DNA from: Nocardioides jensenii JCM 1364 = NBRC 14755
GTDB taxonomy: Bacteria; Actinomycetota; Actinomycetes; Propionibacteriales; Nocardioidaceae
Assembly (NCBI RefSeq): GCF_001552535.1
Contig: NZ_BCRJ01000088.1
Location: forward strand, 1-45,843
DNA length: 45,843 nucleotides
Direction of reading: 5' to 3'
The notes beneath the pieces are model-generated. The model made no database searches, was not told the origin of the DNA, and was given only the letters and a program-made list of their open reading frames with translations. Numbering within the stretch: the first letter of the stretch is position 1; each line of letters opens with the position of its first letter. Both the position numbers and the translations under genes were made by a program. Positions 9,241 to 17,622 of this stretch are shown piece by piece.

Positions 9241-10009
9241 CGCCACCCCCACTCCGGACGGAGACCCCGCCCAGCCCCTCGACCGTCGCCTCGACGAGGA
9301 CACCGGGCTCCATCGCCACCGCGGCGGTGGCAGCACCGGCCAGGATGACCGAGCCGGCCGGCAGGGGGAGTCCGTAGCGCGCCGCCATCCGCTGGGCTGC
9401 CGCGACCGCGAGCAGGGCATCGCCGAGGATCGCCGACGTGCTGCCGTGCTCACGAGGCTCGCCGTCGAAGGCGAGCGTCACCTCGGCGTCGGAGACTCGC
9501 CCACGGTGCTGCGCGAACGGCAGCCACTCGCCGAGCACGTACCGGGCCGCCGACGTGTTGTCGGCGACGACGTCCTCGAGGCTGAACCGGAAGTCGCGGT
9601 AGCGGCTGTCGATGATCTCGAGCGCGGGCGCCACCTCGGCGACGGTGGACAGCGGGTCGTCGTTCTCCGGAGACAGCTCGACGCCGAGCCGGAAGGCGAC
9701 CTCGGGCTCGACCCGGGGGTGAACCATCGTGGCCAGGTCCACGGAGGCACCGTCGGTCACCTCGGTGCCGGCGGTGAGCTGGCCGATGATCACGTCGGAG
9801 ACGCCCATCTGGCGGGCCTTGGCTTCGCTGGTGAAGCCGAGCTTCACTCCGACGACCGGGTCCCCGCGCCCGACCCGCAGCGCGATGCCGGCCCGTTGGA
9901 CGGCGTACGCCTCGTCGAGGGTGAGCGGTCGCTCGTCGGAAAGCTGCGCGATCGCGGTCGCATCGCGGACCGCCTCGTCCAGCCGAGCGGCGAGCTCCTC
10001 GATGTTCAC
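9233..10009 (-). CDS. nbaG: 4-oxalocrotonate decarboxylase / 2-hydroxypentadienoate hydratase family
   Basis: Mg-dependent enzyme of the fumarylacetoacetase-like hydratase/decarboxylase family (XylI, DmpH, NbaG). In this operon the decarboxylase role fits: 4-oxalocrotonate to 2-hydroxypenta-2,4-dienoate. Seen are [34 protein letters not shown] (the metal-binding E-x-E region) and [19 protein letters not shown]. The hydratase and decarboxylase subfamilies cannot be separated safely by eye. GTG at 10009 has GGATGA just upstream and gives 258 residues, the family length; the frame to 10114 overlaps the dehydrogenase gene. It overlaps the deaminase gene by 8 bases. Confidence 0.88.
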   Translation of the reverse strand: MNIEELAARLDEAVRDATAIAQLSDERPLTLDEAYAVQRAGIALRVGRGDPVVGVKLGFTSEAKARQMGVSDVIIGQLTAGTEVTDGASVDLATMVHPRVEPEVAFRLGVELSPENDDPLSTVAEVAPALEIIDSRYRDFRFSLEDVVADNTSAARYVLGEWLPFAQHRGRVSDAEVTLAFDGEPREHGSTSAILGDALLAVAAAQRMAARYGLPLPAGSVILAGAATAAVAMEPGVLVEATVEGLGGVSVRSGGGDG

Positions 10010-10049
10010 CGGCTCATCCTGACGCCCCAATTCGACCGCATCCTCTCGC

Positions 10050-11507
10050 TCACAGGTGCACGCACACATTCGTCGGTTCGGTGTAGAAGTGGAGGGAGTG
10101 CAGGCCGCCCTCACGGCCGATGCCCGAGAGCCCGACGCCGCCGAACGGCGAACGCAGATCGCGCAGGTACCACGTGTTGACCCACGACATGCCGACCCGC
10201 ATGCGTTGCGCGACCCGGTGCCCCCGGGACAGGTCGCTGGTCCAGGTCACCGCGGCGAGGCCGTAGTCGGTGTCGTTGGCCAGGCGGATCGCCTCGTCCT
10301 CGGTGTCGAAGGGCACCAGCGCGGCCACTGGTCCGAACACCTCCTCGCGCAGCACCCGGTGGGTGTTGTCGAGCCCGGTCCACAGGGTCGGTTCGATCCA
10401 GGCGCCGCCGGCCAGGCCGTCACCCAGGTCGGGCACTCCCCCACCGACCATGACCTCGGCGCCCTCGGTGACGGCGAGATCGAGGTAGCCCTGCACCTTC
10501 TCGCGGTGGGCCCGCGAGATCAGCGGCCCGGTGGTGGTGCCGGGTGCGTCGGGGCGGCCCATCCGGAGCCGTCCGGCGGCCTCGACCAGGCCGGCCAGCA
10601 CGTCGTCGAAGATCGCACGCTCGACGTAGATCCGCTCGGTGCACAGGCAGACCTGGCCGGTGTTGAGGAACGTCGATCGGGCAAGTCCGGGGATCGCCTG
10701 CTCGAGGTCGGCGTCGGCGAAGACCACGGCCGCGTTCTTGCCGCCGAGCTCGAACGACACCGGGCGTACGGCGGGTGACACGGCCCGCATGATCGCCGAC
10801 CCTGTGGACGACTCACCGGTGAAGGTGACCCCGTCGATGCCGGGATGGGTGGTGAGGAACTCCCCGGCCGAGTCGGGACCGAAGCCGTGCACCACGTTGT
10901 AGACGCCGTCGGGCACGCCGGCCTCGGCGATCACCTCGGCCAGCAGCGTGGCAGTGGCTGGTGTCTCCTCGGAGGGCTTGACCACGACCGCGTTGCCACA
11001 GGCCAGGGCCGGGGCGACCTTCCACGTCAGCAGCAGCAACGGCAGGTTCCACGGCACGATCACCGCAACCACGCCCAGCGGCTTGTGCACCGCGTAGTTG
11101 AGCGCCTGGCGCCCGTCGGGCAGCTCGGTCAGGAAGGAGTCCTGGCCGGCCGAGGCGACGGTGTCGGCGAACGAGCGGAAGTTCGTCGCAGCCCGCGCGA
11201 CGTCGAGCTCCCGCACGAGCGAGACGGGCTTGCCGGTGTCTCTCACCTCGGCAGCGACGAAGTCCTCGAACCGCTCGTCGATGCGATCAGCGACCCGACG
11301 CATCAGGGCGACGCGGTCGGCGGTCCGGGTGCGACCCCAGGCACCGTCCACCGCGGCGCGCGCGGCGCGGACCGCCGTGTCGACGGTGTCGGAACCGGCC
11401 TCGTCGACGATGCCCACCAGTGAGCCGTCGACCGGGTCGATCTTGTCGAACTGCGCCGCTCCGTCGACGTACGTTCCACCCACGAAGTTGCGGAACCTGG
11501 TGCTCAT
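10050..11507 (-). CDS. nbaE: 2-aminomuconic semialdehyde dehydrogenase (aldehyde dehydrogenase family)
   Basis: NAD-dependent aldehyde dehydrogenase that, from context, oxidises 2-aminomuconate semialdehyde to 2-aminomuconate. The family residues are present: N154 in VPWNLPLLL, general base E253 in FELGGKN and nucleophile C287 in NTGQVCLCTERIYVE. The C-terminal SPFGGVGLSGIGREGG is the oligomerisation and substrate-tunnel segment typical of the hydroxymuconic and aminomuconic semialdehyde subgroup. The ATG at 11507 has AGGTGAGG upstream and gives 485 residues. It lies 9 bases after the monooxygenase gene and 40 before the decarboxylase gene. The aldehyde class is certain; the exact substrate rests on the operon. 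Confidence 0.94.
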   Translation of the reverse strand: MSTRFRNFVGGTYVDGAAQFDKIDPVDGSLVGIVDEAGSDTVDTAVRAARAAVDGAWGRTRTADRVALMRRVADRIDERFEDFVAAEVRDTGKPVSLVRELDVARAATNFRSFADTVASAGQDSFLTELPDGRQALNYAVHKPLGVVAVIVPWNLPLLLLTWKVAPALACGNAVVVKPSEETPATATLLAEVIAEAGVPDGVYNVVHGFGPDSAGEFLTTHPGIDGVTFTGESSTGSAIMRAVSPAVRPVSFELGGKNAAVVFADADLEQAIPGLARSTFLNTGQVCLCTERIYVERAIFDDVLAGLVEAAGRLRMGRPDAPGTTTGPLISRAHREKVQGYLDLAVTEGAEVMVGGGVPDLGDGLAGGAWIEPTLWTGLDNTHRVLREEVFGPVAALVPFDTEDEAIRLANDTDYGLAAVTWTSDLSRGHRVAQRMRVGMSWVNTWYLRDLRSPFGGVGLSGIGREGGLHSLHFYTEPTNVCVHL

Positions 11508-11516
11508 GACCTCACC

Positions 11517-12875
11517 TTAGGACTTCCGTGTGGGAGTGCCCACCAGCTTGCGCACGGCCAGCATCGCGGCACCGAGTCCGGCGACCGCTCCGGTTGCGGC
11601 TCCGGCCAGGCCGAGGTTCTGGCGTCGCATTCGTCCCTCGATCTCGACGTAGGGAGTGGTCGAGAACGAGACCAGCTCGTAGCGGGTGGGGAACCGACCC
11701 GGGACCGCGCGCTCCAGCGCGTGCCGGGCCTGCGAGCGCAGCCGGAACACGGGTGAGCTCACTCGGTCGCGCATCTCCACGAAGTTGTCCAGCGCCATGT
11801 CGGCGATCGCGTCGCAGTTCGCCTTGCGCGCCCGCTCGTACGCCGCCAGTGCGCCGCGCAGGTCGTCACCGGCCGCAGCCAGCAGACGGTCGAGCGCGAG
11901 GCAGTCCTCGAAGGCACAGTTCGCGCCCTGGCCGAAGAACGGCACGATCGCGTGGGCGGCATCGCCCAGCAGGGCCAGCGAGGCGCCTGCGCCGTGGTGC
12001 ACCCAGGGGCTGCACCGGATGGTGACCAGGCTGCCGACCGGGTTGGCCCGGTAGTCGCCGACGAGGTCGGGAATCAGGCCCGCCACGTCCGGGTAGTGCG
12101 TGGCGAAGTGGCTGCGGATGTCGTCGTCGGTGCGTAGCGCGTCGAACTCGTCGGCGGTCCAGAACAGCGTGCAGGTGAAGGACCTGTCGAGGTTGGGCAA
12201 CGCGATCATCATCGACGAGCCCTGCGGCCAGATGTGCAGGGCGCCGGGGTCGAGGGCGAAGTCGCCGTCGAGGGCCGGGACGGTCAGCTCCTTGTACCCG
12301 TGGCTGAGGTAGTCCTGGCTGAAGTCGAAGCCCGGACGGAAGGTGACCGCTCGTCGCGAGGCGGCGTACGAGCCGTCGGCACCGAGGACCAACGTGGCCG
12401 GCCTGTCGAGGGCACCCTCAGCGGTCCGGAAGGTGAGCGAGCCGGTGTCGAGGTCGATGCCGTCGAGCTGGTGGCCGAACTCGATGCTCACCCCGGGCAC
12501 CGCTTCGGCAGTGTCGAGCAGGATCTCGTTGAGCCGGCTGCGACTGACCGAGTGGATCGCCCGGTCCCGGTCGGCGCTGTAGGGCTGCAGCTGCGGCGCC
12601 GCGTCGGGGGCGTGCACCATGCGGCCGTGCATCGGCAGGCCCTGGGCCAGCACGTCGTCCTCGAGGCCCACCTCGGCCAGGGCGCTGAGACCCCGCGCGG
12701 ACAGTGCCAGGTTGATCGAGCGACCCCGTTCGGCACCGGTGGCCCGTGGGTCGTCGCGGCGTTCGTAGAGGGTGACGCGGTGCCCACGCCGACCGAGCAG
12801 GGCAGCGGCCAGGCAGCCAGCCAGTCCGGCGCCGATGATCGCGACGTCGTGCTGGGCCGTGGACTCAGGAGGCAC
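11517..12875 (-). CDS. kmo: Kynurenine 3-monooxygenase
   Basis: FAD- and NADPH-dependent hydroxylase that converts L-kynurenine to 3-hydroxykynurenine. The FAD fold starts with DVAIIGAGLAGCLAAALLG, and the ERGRSINLALSARG segment is diagnostic of this subfamily among aromatic hydroxylases. VLGADGSYAASRR is the DG motif, YKELTVP the family substrate-side segment, and LLGDAAHAIVPFFGQGANCA the GD motif. GTG at 12875 overlaps the kynureninase stop by 11 bases and has GAGGTGG 9 bases before it. At 452 residues the size is normal. A hydrophobic stretch at residues 420-440 (LGLAGAATGAVAGLGAAMLA) followed by basic residues suggests a C-terminal membrane tail. Confidence 0.94.
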   Translation of the reverse strand: MPPESTAQHDVAIIGAGLAGCLAAALLGRRGHRVTLYERRDDPRATGAERGRSINLALSARGLSALAEVGLEDDVLAQGLPMHGRMVHAPDAAPQLQPYSADRDRAIHSVSRSRLNEILLDTAEAVPGVSIEFGHQLDGIDLDTGSLTFRTAEGALDRPATLVLGADGSYAASRRAVTFRPGFDFSQDYLSHGYKELTVPALDGDFALDPGALHIWPQGSSMMIALPNLDRSFTCTLFWTADEFDALRTDDDIRSHFATHYPDVAGLIPDLVGDYRANPVGSLVTIRCSPWVHHGAGASLALLGDAAHAIVPFFGQGANCAFEDCLALDRLLAAAGDDLRGALAAYERARKANCDAIADMALDNFVEMRDRVSSPVFRLRSQARHALERAVPGRFPTRYELVSFSTTPYVEIEGRMRRQNLGLAGAATGAVAGLGAAMLAVRKLVGTPTRKS

Positions 12876-14142
12876 GGGCGGTCACCACCTCGGCCATGGC
12901 TCGGGCCGCCCGCCAGCAGTCGTGGAACGTGCAGTACATCGGCACCGGCGCGAGCCGGACCACGTCGGGCTGCCGGGCGTCGGCGATCACACCGCGCCGT
13001 CGAAGGGCCGCGCACACCTGCGCGGCGTCGTCGGTGAGCAGCCGTACGGAGAGCTGGGAACCGCGACGAGCCGGGTCCCGCGGAGTGATGATCTCGAGAG
13101 CCCGGTCACCACAGAGGTCGTCCAGCGCCTCTTCGAGGTACGCCGTGAGTCGCTCGCTGCGCGCCCGCAGGGCGTCCATGCCGACCTCGTCGAACATCTC
13201 GAGAGAGGCCAGCACCGGTGCCATCGCCAGGATCGGCGGGTTGGAGAGCTGCCAGGCGTCGGCCGACGCCACCGGGGTGACCTCCGGGCCCATCCGGAAG
13301 CGGGTGGCCGGGTCGGTGCTCCACCACCCCTCCAGTCGGGGCAGCGATCGGTCCGCCAGGTGGCGCTCGTGCACGAACGCTCCGGCCACCGCACCCGGAC
13401 CGCTGTTGAGGTACTTGTAGGTGCACCAGGCAGCCCAGTCGACCTCCCAGTCGTGCAGGCGCAGCGGGACGTTGCCGGCCGCGTGGGCGAGGTCCCAGCC
13501 GACCACCGCACCGGCATCACGGCCGGCCTTCGTGATCGCGGGGATGTCGAGGAGCTCCCCGCTGTAGTAGTTGACTCCGCCCAGCAGGACCAGCGCCACC
13601 GTCTCGCCGTGTTCGCCGAGGAAGGCGACGACGTCCTCGCTGCGCAGTCCGGCCTCCCCGTCACGCGGGCGAAGCCGGATCACCGCCTCGTCGGCGTCGT
13701 ACCCGTGGAAGGCGGCCTGGCTGCGGACCGCGTAGCTGTCGGAGGGGAACGCGGAGTCCTCGATGAGGATCGCGTGCCGCTCGGGGGTGGGCCGGTAGAA
13801 GCTCAGCATCATCAGGTGCAGGTTGACGGTGAGCGAGTTCATCGCGACCACCTCGGCCGGTCGGGCACCGACGAGTCGCGCGACCGGTTCGCGCAGGAGC
13901 TCGTGGTAGGGCAGCCAGGGGCGCTCGGCCTCCAGGTGACCCTCGACCCCGAGCCTGGCCCAGTCGTCCAGCTCCGACTGCAGCCGCTGCGCGGTCACCC
14001 GCGGCTGCAGTCCGAGCGAGTTGCCGGCCAGGTAGGCAAGCTCCTCACCGGGACGGCCGGGCAGCGGCGGGATCAGGAACCGATCGCGGTGTGACGGGTC
14101 GGCTTCATCGAGTCGCCGGGCACCTGTTTCGTCGACACTCAC
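12865..14142 (-). CDS. kynU: Kynureninase
   Basis: PLP enzyme that cleaves 3-hydroxykynurenine or kynurenine to 3-hydroxyanthranilate or anthranilate plus alanine. The Schiff-base lysine is K243 in the WCTYKYLNSGPG motif. AYLAGNSLGLQPR near residue 36, NSLTVNLHLMMLSFYRPT and GWDLAHAAGNVPLRLHDW are conserved family segments. GTG at 14142 has GGGAGG 9 bases upstream; 425 residues is the usual length. It is the first gene of the operon and overlaps kmo by 11 bases. A 16-base CRP-like palindrome is centred about 30 bases before the start. Tryptophan dioxygenase and kynurenine formamidase genes, which would supply its pathway, are not in the window. Confidence 0.96.
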   Translation of the reverse strand: MSVDETGARRLDEADPSHRDRFLIPPLPGRPGEELAYLAGNSLGLQPRVTAQRLQSELDDWARLGVEGHLEAERPWLPYHELLREPVARLVGARPAEVVAMNSLTVNLHLMMLSFYRPTPERHAILIEDSAFPSDSYAVRSQAAFHGYDADEAVIRLRPRDGEAGLRSEDVVAFLGEHGETVALVLLGGVNYYSGELLDIPAITKAGRDAGAVVGWDLAHAAGNVPLRLHDWEVDWAAWCTYKYLNSGPGAVAGAFVHERHLADRSLPRLEGWWSTDPATRFRMGPEVTPVASADAWQLSNPPILAMAPVLASLEMFDEVGMDALRARSERLTAYLEEALDDLCGDRALEIITPRDPARRGSQLSVRLLTDDAAQVCAALRRRGVIADARQPDVVRLAPVPMYCTFHDCWRAARAMAEVVTARAS

Positions 14143-14164
14143 CCTGCGGGCCCTCCCCTGATTG

Positions 14165-14180
14165 CGTGACCGCGGTCACA
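14165..14180 (-). promoter_or_regulatory. Perfect 14-base palindrome, CRP/GlxR-like operator before kynU
   Basis: The minus strand reads TGTGACCGCGGTCACG. The central 14 bases (14166-14179) are a perfect inverted repeat, and the whole matches the actinobacterial CRP-family consensus TGTGA-N6-TCACA except for the last base. It ends 22 bases before the kynU GTG. Position close to the start suggests it lies at or after the core promoter. Other dimeric regulators such as GntR types could also use this palindrome. Confidence 0.6.
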
Positions 14181-14269
14181 TGCATCCGTTCATCGGACAC
14201 TCTGGCGGGCGGGGGTCGTCCGCGTCCAGTCGGGGATGGCCCGCGGCCAGGCGATCCCCAGCGCGACGG

Positions 14270-15196
14270 TCACCGGATCAGCTCCAGCTCGTCGACGTGG
14301 ACGACGGCCGCCCCGGTCAACCACGCGACCGTGTCGTGGGTGGGAAGTCCGGCGATGAAGGCGAGCAGCCCACCGGTCGGCAGATCGGCGAAGGACGCGG
14401 TGAGGGCATGGATGAGGGCCCGTGGCCGCAGGCCGGCCTCGTGCAGCAGGGCCAGCTCGCGCGAGTTCAACCCCACCGGGAGGTCGCCGTTGCCGAGGTC
14501 GGTGCCGTAGAGCACCTCGCCACCGGCGTCGTGGAAGCGGCGCAGGTTGTCGACCGCCGTGTCCTGCTCGGGGGTGGCGGTGCCGTAGCCGTGGATGTCG
14601 AGCGTGCTGATCCAGCGCTGGCTCGCGGCGGCCCTGACCACGAGGTCGTCGGGGACCGGCTCGGTCCACGGGGTGTGGGCCAGCACCTGCACACCGGCCT
14701 CGAGCGCGACCTCGAGCAGCCCGGGCCCCTGCACGTGGGCGACCACCGGCACCGGCGACGCCGCGACGATCGCGGTCAGCGTGACCGCGTCCAGGACCGG
14801 GCCGGCCTCCGAGTTCAGCACCACCTTGATCAGGGACGCACCGTTCGCGAGCTGCCGCTCCACCGCGTCGACGGCCTCCTCCGGGCCGGCCACGGCGTGC
14901 GTGCTGCCGGCTGGTGCCCAGGCACGATCAGAGGGATAGCCACCCGGGGCGGTCAGGAAGCTGCCGGCGTACGACGCGGGGACGGGCGCCGCGTCGGCGA
15001 GGTCGACGACGTCCGAGGACCAGCCCAGGTCGACGGCACCGGCGATGCCGCCGGCGCGCAGATCGACGGCGCCGATCAGGCCGAGGTGAACGTGCGCATC
15101 GCGGAACGGCGCGAACGCCGTCCCGACCTCGCCCGTGGAGCGCCGGCGGGCCGGCCTGCCCAGTTCGTCGGCCCGGTCATCGGTCATGCCACCCAT
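14270..15196 (-). CDS. Amidohydrolase-family protein
   Basis: Metal-dependent hydrolase of the amidohydrolase superfamily, substrate unknown. The N-terminal metal motif is FRDAHVHLGLIG, a later His-containing strand is PVPVVAHVQGPG, then QVLAHTPWTEP, and the C-terminal Asp is in VLYGTDLGNGDLPVG. This layout resembles imidazolonepropionase- and prolidase-like members. ATG at 15196 has GGAGGG 8 bases before it and gives 308 residues; an ATG three codons later and an upstream frame to 15271 are alternatives. It is on the same strand as kynU, 127 bases upstream of it. The gap contains the CRP-like palindrome, so it is probably a separate transcription unit. A link to kynurenine metabolism (for example formamidase-like activity) cannot be shown. 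Confidence 0.85.
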   Translation of the reverse strand: MGGMTDDRADELGRPARRRSTGEVGTAFAPFRDAHVHLGLIGAVDLRAGGIAGAVDLGWSSDVVDLADAAPVPASYAGSFLTAPGGYPSDRAWAPAGSTHAVAGPEEAVDAVERQLANGASLIKVVLNSEAGPVLDAVTLTAIVAASPVPVVAHVQGPGLLEVALEAGVQVLAHTPWTEPVPDDLVVRAAASQRWISTLDIHGYGTATPEQDTAVDNLRRFHDAGGEVLYGTDLGNGDLPVGLNSRELALLHEAGLRPRALIHALTASFADLPTGGLLAFIAGLPTHDTVAWLTGAAVVHVDELELIR

Positions 15197-15298
15197 TGCA
15201 CCATCCCTCCCCGACAGTTCGCGACGAATCTGTCCTGGCCCGGGAGCCCGGAGGGACGAGTCCGTCGCCAACCACGCCGGGGCGGCGTGGACCAGGGG

Positions 15299-16981
15299 TC
15301 AGCTGGTGATGGCGCCGTGGGCCGCGGACTGCACGGTCTTGGCGTACTTGCCGAGGACACCGCGGGTGTACTTCGGCGGGTTCGGCGCCCAGCCCTGCTG
15401 GCGCTTCTCGAGCTCGTCGTCGTCGATCTCGACCTCGAGCAGGCGGTTGGCCACGTCGAGGGTGATCCGGTCGCCGTCGCGAACGAAGGCAATCGGTCCG
15501 GCGTCGACGGCCTCGGGGGCGATGTGGCCCACGCACAGGCCGGTGGTGCCGCCGGAGAAGCGGCCGTCGGTGATCAGCAGGACGTCCTTGCCGAGACCGG
15601 CGCCCTTGATCGCACCGGTGATGGCCAGCATCTCGCGCATGCCGGGGCCACCCTTGGGGCCCTCGTAGCGGATCACGACCACGTCGTTGGCCACGATCTT
15701 GCCTGCGGTCAGGGCGTCGAGGGCGGCCCGCTCGCCGTCGAAGACGCGGGCGGTGCCGGTGAAGACGTCGTTGTCGAACCCGGCGCTCTTCACGACCGCG
15801 CCCTCGGGGGCCAGGGAGCCCTTGAGGATGGTGAGGCCGCCGGACTTGTGGATCGCGTTGTCCATCGTGTGGATCACGTCGCCGTCGAGGTCCGGCGGAG
15901 CGATCTCGGCGAGGTTCTCGGCCATCGTCTTGCCGGTCACCGTCATCACGTCACCGTGCATGAGTCCGGCCTCCAGCAGGGCCTTCATCACCATCGGGAT
16001 GCCGCCGACGCGGTCGACGTCGGTCATCACGTACTTGCCGAACGGCTTCAGGTCGGCCAGGTGCGGCACCTTGTCACCGATACGGTTGAAGTCGTCGATG
16101 GTCAGCGGCACCTCGGCCTCGCGGGCGATCGCCAGCAGGTGCAGGACGGCGTTGGTCGACCCGCCCAGCGCCATGACCACGGCGATCGCGTTCTCGAACG
16201 CCTCCATGGTCATGATCTGGCGTGCGGTCAGGCCCTTGCGCAGCATCCCGACGACGGCCTCGCCGGACGCGATCGCGAACTTGTCGCGGCGACGGTCGGG
16301 CGCCGGCGGCGCGGCGGAGCCGGGCAGCGACATGCCCAGGGCCTCGCCGACCGAGGCCATCGTGTTCGCGGTGTACATGCCGCCACAGGCACCCTCGCCG
16401 GGACAGATCGCCTTCTCGACGCGGGTGACCTCCTCGCGGCTGATCTTGCCGGCCAGGCAGGCCCCGACGGCCTCGAAGGCGTCGATGATGGTGACGTCCT
16501 CACCGTCGAGCCGACCCGGCAGCGTCGAGCCGGCGTACAGGAAGACTGAGGCGAGGTCGAGCCGCGCGGCGGCCATCAGCATGCCCGGCAGCGACTTGTC
16601 GCAACCGGCCAGCAGCACGGAGCCGTCGAGCCGCTCGGCCATCATCACCGTCTCGACGGAGTCGGCGATGACCTCACGCGAGACCAGCGAGAAGTGCATG
16701 CCCTCGTGGCCCATGGAGATGCCGTCGGAGACCGAGATGGTGCCGAACTCGAGGGGGAACCCACCGGCGTTCTTCACGCCCTCCTTGGCCGCCTTGGCCA
16801 AGCGGTCGAGGGACAGGTTGCAGGGGGTGATCTCGTTCCAGCTCGACGCGACACCGATCTGCGGCTTGACCCAGTCGTCGTCGCCCATGCCGACCGCACG
16901 GAGCATGCCGCGCGCCGCGGCCTTCTCCAGTCCGTCGGTGACGTCGCGGGAACGGGGCTTCAGGTCAGGTGCGTCGGTCAT
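15299..16981 (-). CDS. ilvD: Dihydroxy-acid dehydratase
   Basis: Iron-sulfur enzyme of the third common step of branched-chain amino acid synthesis, acting after IlvC. Cluster cysteines are in [10 protein letters not shown] (C54), [19 protein letters not shown] and [21 protein letters not shown]; the C-terminal [20 protein letters not shown] is the ILVD/EDD signature. At 560 residues it is full length. The ATG at 16981 has CGGAG just upstream. It is 11.7 kb from ilvBNC with unrelated genes between, on the same strand, so it needs its own promoter. Confidence 0.98.
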   Translation of the reverse strand: MTDAPDLKPRSRDVTDGLEKAAARGMLRAVGMGDDDWVKPQIGVASSWNEITPCNLSLDRLAKAAKEGVKNAGGFPLEFGTISVSDGISMGHEGMHFSLVSREVIADSVETVMMAERLDGSVLLAGCDKSLPGMLMAAARLDLASVFLYAGSTLPGRLDGEDVTIIDAFEAVGACLAGKISREEVTRVEKAICPGEGACGGMYTANTMASVGEALGMSLPGSAAPPAPDRRRDKFAIASGEAVVGMLRKGLTARQIMTMEAFENAIAVVMALGGSTNAVLHLLAIAREAEVPLTIDDFNRIGDKVPHLADLKPFGKYVMTDVDRVGGIPMVMKALLEAGLMHGDVMTVTGKTMAENLAEIAPPDLDGDVIHTMDNAIHKSGGLTILKGSLAPEGAVVKSAGFDNDVFTGTARVFDGERAALDALTAGKIVANDVVVIRYEGPKGGPGMREMLAITGAIKGAGLGKDVLLITDGRFSGGTTGLCVGHIAPEAVDAGPIAFVRDGDRITLDVANRLLEVEIDDDELEKRQQGWAPNPPKYTRGVLGKYAKTVQSAAHGAITS

Positions 16982-17052
16982 GCTCCGAGCCTAATCCGCA
17001 CGGTCGTACGACGAACGCGGTGTCTCACCTGAAGTCGTCGGCGCGGGGCGGG

Positions 17053-17514
17053 TCAGGCAGGTTGCTCGGCACGCGCCTTGAGGCTGGCCAGCCCCTTCTC
17101 GAAGTCCTTGCCGATCAGCTTGTCCATCGGCAGGAAGCGACCCACGATGCCCATCAGCCCGCGCTGCTCGCCGCTCATCGACCAGGTGACCTCGGTGCCC
17201 GCGGCGACCGGGGCCAGGGTGAAGGTGACCGCGTTGGTGGCCTTGAACGGCTTGAGGAAGCGCACGGTGACGTCGATGCGGTCGGGCACGGAGTCGGTGA
17301 TCTCCATGCTCCCGCTGCCGGCCTTCTTGTTGCCCGACCAGGTGTAGCGGGCACCCGTGCCGACGTCTGCCCCGGAGTACTCGCGCTGGAGCTCAGGGTC
17401 GATCCCCTCCCACGGCGACCACTGCTGCCACTGGTGCAGATCGTCGATCAGGCCGTGGATGCGTGGCGGGTCGGCCACCACCACCGTCGAGCGCGCAACA
17501 TTGAACTGGGACAT
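17053..17514 (-). CDS. SRPBCC-fold (polyketide cyclase-like) protein
   Basis: A 153-residue START/SRPBCC-type lipid- or ligand-binding protein. Typical features are the N-terminal strand FNVARSTVVVADPPRIHGLI, the HQWQQWSPWEGID helix region, alternating strands through VTVRFLKPFKATNAVTFTL and VTWSMSGEQRG, and the long C-terminal helix LIGKDFEKGLASLKARAEQ. Function is unknown for most members. ATG at 17514 has GGAGGGG about 10 bases upstream; an in-frame ATG at 17535 lies before that site and is rejected. It stands 70 bases upstream of ilvD on the same strand. Confidence 0.88.
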   Translation of the reverse strand: MSQFNVARSTVVVADPPRIHGLIDDLHQWQQWSPWEGIDPELQREYSGADVGTGARYTWSGNKKAGSGSMEITDSVPDRIDVTVRFLKPFKATNAVTFTLAPVAAGTEVTWSMSGEQRGLMGIVGRFLPMDKLIGKDFEKGLASLKARAEQPA

Positions 17515-17622
17515 ACCCCTGGAACCCCTCCACATGAGTGCTTCGCACCGGATCGTCTCAGAAACTGGACGGGAGCACGACCCCTTCGCCCGACTCTGTG
17601 GAGGAATGCCGGATCGACGGCC

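Noticed and set aside
14162..16549. 795-codon open frame opposite the amidohydrolase and ilvD genes
   Set aside because: Spans two confident genes on the other strand and has antisense-type composition.
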